The position numbers were made by a program, and so were the translations under genes. Positions 1 to 8,773 of a stretch of DNA of 64,000 bases are shown piece after piece. Below the pieces are notes generated by a model. The model ran no database searches. It saw only the letters and a list, made by a program, of their open reading frames with translations, and had not been told where the DNA came from. The first letter of the stretch is position 1, and each line of letters begins with the position of its first letter. The stretch is taken from positions 21,889,034 through 21,953,033 of the forward strand of contig CM058231.1 in NCBI GenBank assembly GCA_030180135.1, read 5' to 3'. Origin of the DNA: Orychophragmus violaceus (lineage: Eukaryota > Streptophyta > Magnoliopsida > Brassicales > Brassicaceae).

Positions 1-1229
1 AATGCCATATTATGCGCTCGTCTAAATGCAGCTGACGCATAAAAGCGTGACGAGAAGATACCAATTTGTTCCAGTAAGAGTCACTGGACAGTTGTAAAGG
101 AATATCCCCAAGTGTTTGAGAAACACTAAGGATAGGTTCTTATACAACTGAGAAATAGACGAATCAATTATGAGTAGTTAGACGGACAAAGATGATTCCC
201 GGTTCTCACCTGGTTATGTCATTTTGCCTGCGTAACGGTACTGTCTATTGGAAAGGTTTCCAAGCAGAGGACCGTAGAATAGTGCTCATTGAATAATAGC
301 GGTGTGGTTTGTTGGAATGGTTCCAAGCAAGAACACCGCAGCATCTCTCACAACCTAAGCACGAGTTGAACACTGTTGCTGTAGGTACTAGAAATCTGAA
401 GACTTGGTCTTGATTCTAGTGGGAGTTAGTTTAGTTATGATGTTCAGATAAATATGATATGGTCATGTTAATGAAAAAACCTGACATCAACATTATTTGA
501 CTATTGGATAATTAAATAATGGTCCCAAAATAAGTTTATGTCATATTATAGGCCATCAAGTTGAGGACTTGATCATGAAACCCTATAAGTAACAAATGAC
601 ATAAATTATGATGTGTCCCTAGTCGAGGTTGTTAAAGTGGGACAATAACAACCGCGAGAGACTAGCTTGTGAGGTGACTGTTGACTAAGTTTCATGGAGT
701 CAATGATATGAGTATCACAGTCAGTCACATAGATATATGCTGGTGAACATATGATCGGACGTGACCCGCTAATGAGAAGTCTCCAGGATAGTTATATCTG
801 TGTCATGAGAGGTTCTCATTATGACTATTGAGTATAGTCCTTAGACCTGAGTTCATCATGCTTTCTTGCATGTGAATTGGTGCACCTTGACCTTGTCAAA
901 CGTCGATCCGTAACTGGTGGCTATAAAGGCACTGCTCAGGTGTATCATGAAGTGTGTAAAGGAACAGGGATGGAACAAGATGTGATTTGTCCCTCCTGAA
1001 TAACGGGAGATAAATATCTCAGGGCCTATCGAAGATTTTATGCTGAGAAAATGTGTGGCCGCACTCAAACGAACTGTAGTTCAGTTGTTTGCTTTGTTCA
1101 GTATAGATCAGGAGTTCGATAAACATGATATTGGCTTAATAAGAATGACACTAATCTTGTCTTATGCCAAATCGAGATATAGAGACAAAAGGATTGTAGG
1201 AATTGATGATTCCAGTACAAGTGGGAGAT
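1..1229 (+). mobile_element. Cop-A: 3' end of a decayed Ty1/copia element
   Basis: This stretch matches 50059-51287 (Cop-C) almost base for base and ends in the same polypurine tract, AAGTGGGAGAT, just before the LTR. The first ~400 bases correspond to the last part of the copia RT/RNase H region, judged by comparison with the intact Cop-B polyprotein. They hold an in-frame TAA at 40-42, where Cop-B has a leucine codon, plus further shifts. The rest is 3' non-coding DNA. The 5' part of the element lies outside the window. No protein can be made from it. Confidence 0.85.
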
Positions 1230-1909
1230 TGTTGGGATTGTGTCCTGAAATCACACTTGTACTCACTCCTGATAGTAGTTGTGTATCGAGATCAATCGTT
1301 TGTATAATACTGGTGATTATAATGCTTTGCTAGAAGCCTCTTGTAATCTGTAAGTTGTAGACTTACTGCCAGTATTATATGATCCTATATGGTCACACAC
1401 CTAAGCAATCTGGAAGCTAACATATGGGAATGATCATTTGATAATGATCACGTTGATGTGTATTGGATACACATTGGCATATAGTTTTATGATGTATGTG
1501 TCGATCGATACATGAGTGTGTCGATCGATGCAGGCTTTTCGAGAAGGTGTGTCGATCGACACAGTAATTGTGTCGATCGATGCATATCGGGTTTTGACAT
1601 AAACGAGTCGGGCTTCTCCGACGGTTTGGTGATGTCATTTCCAGGTCGATATATAAAGGTTTATATGGTCGACCTGAACCCTGGCCGTCACTGGAATTCT
1701 CAGAGAGAAAAGCAGTGACATCGAAAACTCATTCCCTGAATCCGGCACTAGCATCCCGGCGTTCCAGGTTGTGTGAGTGTGTGCTTGGTAGAGGCGAAGC
1801 ACTTGATTCGCTAGATCTCTATCACCATTCCATTCCGCTGCCAGATCTGAGGTAAGAACGAGGTTGGTAATTTCAATATAACAAACCCTAGATCCTAGGG
1901 GATCCAACA
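1230..1909 (+). repeat. Cop-A 3' LTR (680 bp)
   Basis: The LTR starts TGTTGGGATTG after a purine tract and ends ATCCAACA, the same ends as the Cop-C LTRs at 44827 and 51288. It holds four CGATCGA palindromes (1499-1582) and a TATATAAA box. Compared with the Cop-C LTRs it lacks about 20 bases near 1590 and has scattered substitutions, so it is an independent insertion. The following five bases, TAAGG (1910-1914), should be one half of the target duplication; the other half is off the window. The insertion lies in the 3' non-coding part of Gyp-1. Confidence 0.88.
1650..1657 (+). promoter_or_regulatory. TATA box of Cop-A LTR
   Basis: TATATAAA sits inside an inverted repeat (AGGTCGATATATAAAGG, then TTATATGGTCGACCT). 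The same arrangement occurs in the Cop-C 5' LTR at 45269-45276. It is the obvious core promoter of the LTR, and transcription should start some 30 bases downstream. Confidence 0.6.
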
Positions 1910-2262
1910 TAAGGATGGTTAAGTTCTCTCGGGTTTTACCTCTATCGCAGTCAGGCATCGATCGTTGCACTAAGTACATCGACCGTTGCTAGGCGATATT
2001 TCGTGTATAATCGATCGTTGCTCAGGACCGCAACGATCGCTGCAATGCGATTTCTATCGTATTGTGACGATCGACACAGTGGTGTGTCGATCGACGCACT
2101 GCGTATTAATCCGAGACCTGCAAACAAAAACTCACCAAAAACAGAAACAAGCGTAAAGTCCTATAAAAATACTAAAATCAAAATGCAAAAACGAAAACAG
2201 TGGGTTGTCTCCCACTCAGCGCTTGTTTAAGGTCATTAGCTTGACCGGACGAACAAGATCTT
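1910..2262 (-). other. Gyp-1 3' non-coding segment
   Basis: This is non-coding DNA downstream of the Gyp-1 protease reading frame. It includes a segment on the minus strand reading AGTGGGAGACAACCCACTG just after the stop codon. The counterpart in Gyp-2 (about 42270-42310) has the same layout. It also holds a cluster of CGATCGA-type motifs (1951-2100). No open frame of interest is present. Confidence 0.6.
1951..2100. repeat. CGATCGA motif cluster in Gyp-1 3' region
   Basis: Six or so copies and variants of the CGATCGA core are seen, for example CATCGATCGTTGC, ATCGATCGTTGC, ACGATCGACACA and GTGTCGATCGACGC. The last two form the usual pair separated by a few bases (GTGG). Confidence 0.75.
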
Positions 2263-3723
2263 TCAGGCACCGAGAGATCTTGACAGAGACTTTTTCTGTC
2301 TCCGTTCAAGTCTCCTCATCCAGGGTGGCGAGTAGGCTGTCATAGAATGCTCGTGTCCAAGAAAAGATGGAGTAAAATGCGCTCCAGGATCTATAATCAC
2401 AGTGTCATCCGGCTGCCCATCATCTGCTTCCATGATGGTGAATGTCTGCCCATCTATCAGTGGTCTTCGCATCTTATCCATCTCATAACGCAGCGGTTCA
2501 TCTCCCAGATGGAGGTCTATCAGGCTGTTCCTAACATCAATTACCGCTCCCGTTGTAGCCAAAAATGGTCTTCCAAGTAACAACGCTTCATCCGGATCAC
2601 AATCATATTTCAGCACTAGGAAGTCTGTTGGAACTAAATAGTTTCCAACTCTCACCGGGATGTCCTCAAGAAGTCGTTCCGGAACTCTTATAGACTGATC
2701 AGCTAGGACAAGAGAGGTCCTAGTAGGCTTAAAATCCAGCATTCCCAGCTTCTCTGCCACAGAGTATGGCATAAGACTTCCAGCAGCTCCTAAATCACAA
2801 AGAGAGCGCCTAAAACTATCTTCGAAAATAGAACAGTTAAGCACAAAGACTCCAGGGTCTGGCAGCTTCTTCGGGATCTTAGTCAGCAGAACATCACTAA
2901 TATGTTGAGGAACTATAATCACCCAGTCTCTCAGCTCCTCATCTAAAGGCAGCATCTTTTTCAAATACCTATGCACACATGGGTGATATGGTGGATCATC
3001 AGATGATGGAGTTTCTTCCAATTCTTCACCAATCTCCTCTAGCTTCTCAAGCTCTTCAATTTCCTGCTTAATTACTTCAGACACTGAGGAGTGTTGTCTA
3101 ATGATTTGCGCATAGATTTCCTGTTGAGAAATCTCAGAGACTCCAGAGAATAAGCTATCAAGGTTCAAATCTGCATCAATACCATTATCATTCGGCAAGT
3201 CTGTCTGTTCACGACCTGCATCGACCGACACTAGATGTGTGTCGATTGATGCAACACTGTATTTTTCACCCGAGAGATTTTCTCCAAAATCCGAGATTTC
3301 TTCTTCTTTCACCAATTCAGCTGTACTTAGCTCAAATTTTTCACCTAGGTGAGATCCATCATTAATGTACACAGACCAGACTTTAATATGAGTGTATGCT
3401 ACTCCTTTTCCTTTCATAGAGCTGGAAATCTGATTCACCTGAGTATCCAACTGCTTCATGTGAGTGTTCATAGACTCGATCTTTCCATTGAGATCCTCGT
3501 AGACAGCATCCAACTTCTTGTTGCAGTCCACAGAGATCTTGGTCTGACTTTCCAGCAGCTGTTCCATCATTGTCTCCATCTTACTCTCATAATCTGTAGG
3601 TGCAGGAGGAGTCTGATAAGATGAAGATCCATAGGTTCTCTGAGTACCTTGTCCAAAAGGCTTCTGAAAACCACTTGTCTGTCCAAAACCAGCTGAGCTC
3701 TGATTGCCTGCGAAGGCACTCTT
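2263..3723 (-). CDS. Gyp-1 protease region (second half of gag-pro), behind an in-frame UAG
   Basis: This 486-codon open segment lies in the same frame as the gag segment upstream and is separated from it only by the UAG at 3724-3726. The first in-frame ATG is at 3579. It should supply a retropepsin-type aspartic protease that cuts the Gag polyprotein. The active-site motif D-L-G-A lies at 2785-2796, in a context (CDLGAAGSLMP) typical of plant gypsy proteases, followed by an LLLGRPFL-type motif. The N-terminal ~150 codons are acidic and low in recognisable domains, and include the motif pair at 3214-3256. No RT, RNase H or integrase follows; the frame ends and non-coding DNA begins. The segment could be expressed by readthrough or could be a nonsense-interrupted pseudogene. 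Confidence 0.75.
   Translation of the reverse strand, partial: KSAFAGNQSSAGFGQTSGFQKPFGQGTQRTYGSSSYQTPPAPTDYESKMETMMEQLLESQTKISVDCNKKLDAVYEDLNGKIESMNTHMKQLDTQVNQISSSMKGKGVAYTHIKVWSVYINDGSHLGEKFELSTAELVKEEEISDFGENLSGEKYSVASIDTHLVSVDAGREQTDLPNDNGIDADLNLDSLFSGVSEISQQEIYAQIIRQHSSVSEVIKQEIEELEKLEEIGEELEETPSSDDPPYHPCVHRYLKKMLPLDEELRDWVIIVPQHISDVLLTKIPKKLPDPGVFVLNCSIFEDSFRRSLCDLGAAGSLMPYSVAEKLGMLDFKPTRTSLVLADQSIRVPERLLEDIPVRVGNYLVPTDFLVLKYDCDPDEALLLGRPFLATTGAVIDVRNSLIDLHLGDEPLRYEMDKMRRPLIDGQTFTIMEADDGQPDDTVIIDPGAHFTPSFLGHEHSMTAYSPPWMRRLERRQKKSLSRSLGA
3214..3256 (-). repeat. CGATCGA-type pair inside the gag-pro coding region
   Basis: On the plus strand the pair reads GCATCGACCGACACTA, then GTGTGTCGATTGATGCAAC. 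It sits in frame and encodes a short SIDT...SVDA-like peptide stretch. This is the same paired cassette found in the LTRs of unrelated elements, here in slightly decayed form within a protein-coding frame. Confidence 0.7.
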
Positions 3724-3726
3724 CTA
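3724..3726 (-). other. In-frame UAG between gag and protease of Gyp-1
   Basis: The codon order on the minus strand is GGA GGA TAG AAG AGT GCC TTC. It is the only stop in an otherwise open 888-codon frame (4929 to 2263). Gyp-2 has TAG AAG TCT GCA TTT at the homologous place (TAG at 44078-44080). Confidence 0.85.
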
Positions 3727-4929
3727 TCCTCCATTGAAGAATCTGTTTCCCTGCTGATTACCAAATCTGTTACCTTGGAAACCAGATCCTCCAATGTAAT
3801 TCACATCTTCTTCCTGAGTGTCCTCCTCAGTCTGAATTACTTCTACATCTTGTGCAAAGTGGACCGCCTTTTTACCAGCCAGGAGATTGCAAATTGTGTC
3901 CATTCTAGATCTCAATTCAGCCATCTCTGTATTCTCTACACTTCCACCAGATTTCTTCCTCCTATCATCCATAGTCTTGCAACTGTTGCTGCTCACTAGG
4001 TTCTCAATCAACTGCTTAGCTTGTGCAGGAGTTCTGGTATTGAAGTTTGCATTACTGGAATTATCCAGCGCAGACTGATATGGCAGATCTATGCCTCTGA
4101 AGAAGATACCTAGCAATGTGACCTCAGTGAATCCATGGTGTGGACAGTCACGCTGGTATTTCCTAAGTCTCATCCAAGCAGTCTTAAGTGGCTCAGTAGG
4201 ACCTTGGATAAATGTTAGAATGTCCTGTCTGGACTGATCGGAACGCGCATCATCATAGAAGTGACGCAGAAACTCACTCTTCAGGGCTGCCCAAGTAGTA
4301 TACTGACCAGGTGCCAGTTGCTTCAGCCAAGCAGCAGCGTCTCCAGCGAGACTGTATGGAAAGAGCTTGAGGAACAAATAATCTTGGCAGACTCCATCAT
4401 ACTTCATTCCATTGATTAGGTCCTCAAATGTATCAATGTGATCCATAGGCTGCTCTGTAGGATGACCATGGAATGCATTCTGTCTCATCAGCGAGTAGTA
4501 GATGGTCTTGATCTCAAAATCATCCCTCTCAAAACCAAGAAGAATTAGAGCTGACCGGTTTGCATGAAACTCATCCGGTCTGTTGTAGTCAGCTAAGGTT
4601 CTCTCATGGACAACCATCTCTCTACCCTGGGCCTGTCTTGGCGCTTGTTTCTGCTCTTGTTGCGGTGGCTCAGGAGGGTCAGTGATGACATTCCCTTCAG
4701 CATCAACCCTTTGCCAAGCAGCATTGTACGGGTTGTTATCTTGGTCCCTCAGAGTACCTTGAGCATCGCGTACTAGAATCAGCCTCTGTACTACCATTCT
4801 TTCTCTTCTTTCTCTTATGTTAGTCCTCTCTAGACGTCCAAGTTCTTCAAGATCGAGATTGATTAGGCTTAAGTTCGGATTACTTCGAGTTTCACGCTTC
4901 TGCATAAACTGTCTGTAATCGTCAAGCAA
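3724..4929 (-). CDS. Gyp-1 Gag (Ty3/gypsy retrotransposon gag)
   Basis: This 401-codon frame encodes the structural Gag protein that assembles the virus-like particle around element RNA. Recognisable plant gypsy gag features are an N-terminal charged region (to about residue 110), then LADYNRPDEFHANRSAL, then the conserved core (about residues 150-260) with motifs such as WLKQLAPGQYTTW and LRHFYDD. A Gly/Asn-rich tail follows. I see no CCHC zinc knuckle. The frame ends at UAG 3724-3726, after which the same frame stays open for 486 more codons. The start ATG at 4929 follows a short leader and a tRNA-Asp PBS. The homologous Gyp-2 gag is broken. Lineage within Ty3/gypsy (Athila-like) is inferred from the PBS and gag style only. 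Confidence 0.82.
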   Translation of the reverse strand: MLDDYRQFMQKRETRSNPNLSLINLDLEELGRLERTNIRERRERMVVQRLILVRDAQGTLRDQDNNPYNAAWQRVDAEGNVITDPPEPPQQEQKQAPRQAQGREMVVHERTLADYNRPDEFHANRSALILLGFERDDFEIKTIYYSLMRQNAFHGHPTEQPMDHIDTFEDLINGMKYDGVCQDYLFLKLFPYSLAGDAAAWLKQLAPGQYTTWAALKSEFLRHFYDDARSDQSRQDILTFIQGPTEPLKTAWMRLRKYQRDCPHHGFTEVTLLGIFFRGIDLPYQSALDNSSNANFNTRTPAQAKQLIENLVSSNSCKTMDDRRKKSGGSVENTEMAELRSRMDTICNLLAGKKAVHFAQDVEVIQTEEDTQEEDVNYIGGSGFQGNRFGNQQGNRFFNGG

Positions 4930-5012
4930 CGATCGATGCTAACAGTGCAACGATCGATTCAATCTCAAATCGCTTAGTGACGATCGACACAAGAGGTGCA
5001 ACGATCGACGCA
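4926..5012. repeat. CGATCGA motif cluster in Gyp-1 leader
   Basis: Four copies occur just upstream of the gag ATG: AACGATCGATGC, CAACGATCGATTC, ACGATCGACACA and CAACGATCGACGC. They form two pairs. They lie in the RNA leader between the primer binding site and gag. Confidence 0.8.
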
Positions 5013-5146
5013 AGGCGAAATCGGTACCTGCGACAGAGAGAAAACAGAGAAGAAATCAGTAAAATAAATAAAAACGAAAACAAAAACAAAAAAGAAAAAT
5101 TCCTAGTAAAAACCCTAAGTTCGGTCCTATCGAAGACTCTAAGAGT

Positions 5147-5163
5147 CCCCGGCAACGGCGCCA
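5147..5163 (-). other. Primer binding site of Gyp-1 (tRNA-Asp)
   Basis: On the minus strand, TGGCGCCGTTGCCGGGG follows the LTR end after six bases. It is complementary to the 3' end of plant tRNA-Asp (CCCCGGCAACGGCGCCA). This fixes the strand of the element and shows that the LTR at 5170-6342 is the 5' LTR. Confidence 0.9.
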
Positions 5164-5489
5164 AAAACTTGATAGGTCTAGTTTTAATCCCTATACTAAC
5201 TGCAAGTGCACAGCAATATCAATGTAGTATATAGGGTTATCGAATCCACAGGGACACTGGTCTCGATAGATCAGAACAGTAGAGATTAATAATAGGAATA
5301 AAAGCAGGTAGTGAATTAAATAAAAGCAAGGCGAGAAAGTAAATCAGTAGCAGGAATTGGTTGTGAAAGCAATAAACTAAAAGCGCTAAGTCTAGGGAAT
5401 TCTCAGGAAATCAGACAAGCAAACAAGTTAATCAGTCAGGATCAAATTAAACGCAGTTCTAGAACTCAAATCACGGAATTAGAATTATC

Positions 5490-5652
5490 CAAATCTCTTT
5501 GCGAAAATCCTCTAAGTCTAAGTGCAGTAATCCAAATCTCTTTGCATTGATTTCAGGTTCGATATGTTCACAATTAAACTAAGCCAAATCTCTTTGCGAA
5601 TAATTCAATTGCTCAACCTAAATAGTTCAGATTCTAAACCACACTCTCGTGT
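5490..5652 (-). other. Four GNRA-loop hairpins in Gyp-1 LTR transcript
   Basis: On the sense (minus) strand, CAAA-GAGA-TTTG occurs at 5490-5501, 5533-5544 and 5585-5596, and ACAC-GAGA-GTGT at 5641-5652. All four have perfect 4-bp stems and a GAGA loop, which fits GNRA. They lie roughly 350-530 bases downstream of the TATA box. Equivalent sets occur in the solo LTR (26440-26631) and in the Gyp-2 left LTR (34031-34216). Confidence 0.65.
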
Positions 5653-6005
5653 CGTATTTAGCAACCTAAGATCTAGATTCTAATTGATCAGGTTAGAACT
5701 AGCATTAAGTACAATTTAGTTTGAAGAACATTTTAATCATGTGAATCCTTAACTGAATTAAACAAGTCTAGCAAGTCATCAAATCCTTAATGAGAAACCC
5801 TAAACTTAACTATGAATCTACTCAGACATGATTAATGAAACAGAAATCATAGAATTAATAGATTGCATATAAGAAATTAAATAGATAAAGGGGTTCGAAA
5901 TCTTCTCCAAAATAGATGAAGTACAGGATTAGATCAGCCCCAAAAGCTCTAAAAATCTCTTAGCTCTAAGTATGAATGCGTATCTAAAATAAAAGCCAAA
6001 ACTCT

Positions 6006-6016
6006 AAATATATAGG
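6006..6016 (-). promoter_or_regulatory. TATA box of Gyp-1 LTR
   Basis: The minus strand reads CCTATATATTT. The corresponding position in the Gyp-2 LTRs (about 34545 and 53454-53461) is also a TATATATTA-like box, so it is conserved in place between LTR families. It should drive the minus-strand genomic RNA. Confidence 0.6.
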
Positions 6017-6117
6017 CATAATCTCGGCTGGGGCTTCTGTGTAAATACTGGAACTATTCTGGGCTTCTCTGCAAATCTTCATAACTTTGTTAAACCACCG
6101 CGTACGGCCCATCTCGC

Positions 6118-6158
6118 TAGTGTGTCGATCGACACCAAAGGTGTGTCGATCGATGCAT
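6118..6158. repeat. CGATCGA pair in Gyp-1 LTR
   Basis: The pair reads GTGTGTCGATCGACACC, then AAAGG, then TGTGTCGATCGATGCATG. It is the best-preserved example of the paired cassette in a gypsy LTR here. Confidence 0.85.
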
Positions 6159-6347
6159 GATCATCAAATCGGGCAGTGAGTTAAACTCTCGGCCAAAATG
6201 CTCCAAAAGTCCCAAAATACTCCAATTATCTCCAATTAGCTCCAAACCTGATTAAACATGTAAAAGACTCTAAAATAACACAAAAGACACTAAAAACACA
6301 TCTATATCATGGCATAAAATGGGTAAAAACCATGATATATCAGCTAC

Positions 6348-8735
6348 CACACCATCCATCACCCCAACCATGTCATTCATAATTTCAGCATAATCCTTCT
6401 TCATTTCAGCATAATTCTTCTCCATCGTGGTCATCCTGTTGTCAACTTCCACTTGCCTCACCAGGGACATAGGCTCAGACTCACCAGATGTAGGCTGTAT
6501 GTATTGGATAGAACTAACACCATAGAAATGGCCCTTCTTGTTCTTGACAGTCTACAAGAAAAAGGAACAATAACTAAGATTAATGATATTGCATCATACT
6601 AATACACAACAAAAACCAATACACAACATAAGTTATTATGATTATCCATTTCATAGATGCACTTTCGATTTAAAATAAGGCAAACAAGGCAAACAAGATC
6701 AATGATCTACTTCTAATCAACTGATAGTTCACATACTCCTAATCAAAATAAGATCAAACGATTTTACCTCAATATAAGCAGAGTCGAGAATGTGGGCGCC
6801 TCAGCATCATTCACCAGATTCTCTGCTCACTTGTCAATGACTGTCCCATTTTTATTGTTGTGTGTCTAAAGCACCACAGCAATTAATGGTGGTTTTACTC
6901 CTCCAGCCTCAACAATCTACAAAACAACAGATTAGTGAGAAAAGAAAAGATAAATGAGAGATCAGTAAATAAGATTAAAACGAAAAGTAATTAGATGAAG
7001 TACTAACCATTTCATGTGCCACACGGATGTGTGGCTTTGATCCTGAAGTGTGGCGATGGGTGCCTAAACCATCAGGATCTGATGTAGCATTCTCTGAGTT
7101 GATCTTGCTCCTCTTTTGGTTATCAGCCTATAAGGCTCCTCCCAAGAACCAAGCATTATGTTCCAGTCAGACAGACCTATGAAGTCTTGTTTCTTTCCTG
7201 ACTTTTTCCTTTTGCTGACCAAGTCGCTAATGGATAGCATTAAAATTTTCTCCCAAAGTTTATAAACCAAGGCCTTGTGCTTGGGGTCCCAATAATATTT
7301 TTGCTATAAAAAACAGAAATACATTAGAGAACATAAGAAACAATACCGTATCAGACAGACAATTCTATGTTGAACTCACCACAAAACACGTCCACCATTC
7401 ATCCTTCTTGTCTTGTGGCACCATCGAATAGTTCCACCAAGGTCCCCAAAAGTTAGACTAGTATGAAGCCACTATATCCTTGCGAATGCAGTCATCTATA
7501 CCAAACCTGTAACAAAACCAAACAAGATTCACAATTAATAGGTACACAGACAATGGTTCAAGCAGACATACAAACATAATTCAGATAGATTCAATAAATC
7601 AATACAATAAACACTTAGCACAATATAGCACATACTAAACTAATTCAGACAGATTCAATATTATCACAACTAGAGAAGGCAAAAGACTAAACTAATAGAC
7701 AAACATATGCATAAGCTACACTCATAAGCTAAAACGATTCAATACATTAAACCAATAGACATATAGACAAAACAGATAGACAAAAAAACAAATTCAAGCT
7801 AAGACATAACCAATAAATAGATGTGATGACCAGTCGGATGCAATGATTCCCTATATGCTTTTCTCATAACTACATATAACTACATATAAATGTCCAAAAT
7901 CATATACAAAATCAGAAGCAAACTAAGATATAGACAGAGGCTAAACTATCATACAAAATCAGATTCAAAATAAGAATCCAAATCATATACAAAATCAGAA
8001 GCAAACGCATATACACAAAACTATTTAGGTTCTGAACAATTAAACGACTACAAATTATCACATAACCACTAAACAACAATAACGATTGATATATACAGAA
8101 GCTAAACTATCATACAAAATCAGATTCAAACTCAGAATCCAAATCATATACAAAATCAGAAGCAAACGCATATACACAAAACTATATTTAGATTCTGAAT
8201 AATTAAACTACTACAAATTATCACATAACCACAAAACAAAAATAACAAATGATATTGACAGAATCTAACTAAGTTACTTTCATTTGTAGTTGCTTTCAAA
8301 AATAGAAGTTAAGTATGGTATGAACAAGAGACAACAATCTTATGATGCAAATACCGGTTAACAAAACACGCAATCAACTTCGACAATAAGCAAATACAGA
8401 GACAACACCAAAAAAATATAAAGCGAACTAAGAACACAAAGACTACACTAACAAACACAGAGACTACACCAACAGAGACTAAACCGGTTAACAGGACACT
8501 TGTAAGCAACCCAAACTAAGAACCGTGAACATATTACCATAAATCACTGTTTTCCCTTTCCGGATGAAGATCATGCATGTTTTGCCTCTCTGGTGCCGAC
8601 ATCACGGCCGCCAAGCTAGGAAGAGGGTGACGTGTAGCGGAAGAGTTAGCTGGTCTCTTCGCTCCAGGAGGAATCTGGGTCTGAACTCGTCTTCGGCCTG
8701 TCGATCTTCCTGAAGAGGAACCGCCTTGCTGAGAC
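6348..8735 (-). pseudogene. Ptta/En/Spm-type transposase gene of CACTA-1, broken
   Basis: This is the second CACTA gene, of the class annotated as plant Ptta/En/Spm transposase. Exon blocks match those of CACTA-2. The first has its ATG at 8735 (MSQQGGSSSGR...) and ends near 8538 at a GTAAT donor. The next is a GPWWNYSMVPQDKK-like block near 7380-7505. Next comes 7064-7310, containing a KYYWDPK-like segment and FIGLSDWN. A block of roughly 6775-6916 follows, then the C-terminal exon near 6348-6550, which is cut by Gyp-1. An in-frame TAG lies in the second block near 7470 and a TGA in the fourth. An untranslated first exon with donor GTATGT may lie near 8929. The likely role was binding to element ends, as for TNPA, but that is inferred from family position only. 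Confidence 0.65.
7840..8260. repeat. ~161-bp tandem repeat in intron of CACTA-1 second gene
   Basis: Two copies of an AT-rich unit, starting at the GCTAAACTATCATAC landmark at 7940 and 8101, give a period of about 161 bp. The repeat sits in the large intron after the first coding exon. CACTA-2 has an unrelated ~180-bp tandem repeat in the same intron. Confidence 0.7.
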
Positions 8736-8773
8736 ATCTGCATGCAAGAAGAGATGAGAAAAAGAGTGTGCAT

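Larger units (their letters stand above)
5170..6342 (-). repeat. Gyp-1 5' LTR (1173 bp)
   Basis: Read on the minus strand it runs from TGATATATCATGG to CCTATCA. It contains a TATA box (6006-6016), a CGATCGA pair (6118-6158, upstream of the TATA box in U3) and four small hairpins (5490-5652, downstream of it and so in the transcript). The five bases GCTAC (6343-6347) follow and should be one half of the target duplication; the other half lies left of the window. A second LTR of the same family stands alone at 26129-27316. Confidence 0.88.

Noticed and set aside
1417..1979. Frames rich in SIDRH/VDRH peptides (also near 13700, 45640, 51443)
   Set aside because: They are translations of the CGATCGA cassette in LTRs and leaders, with no start context or family support.
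5147..5163. tRNA-like sequence as a tRNA gene
   Set aside because: It is only the 3'-end match that serves as primer binding site. No cloverleaf surrounds it. The same holds at 13515, 28041, 39754 and 45530.
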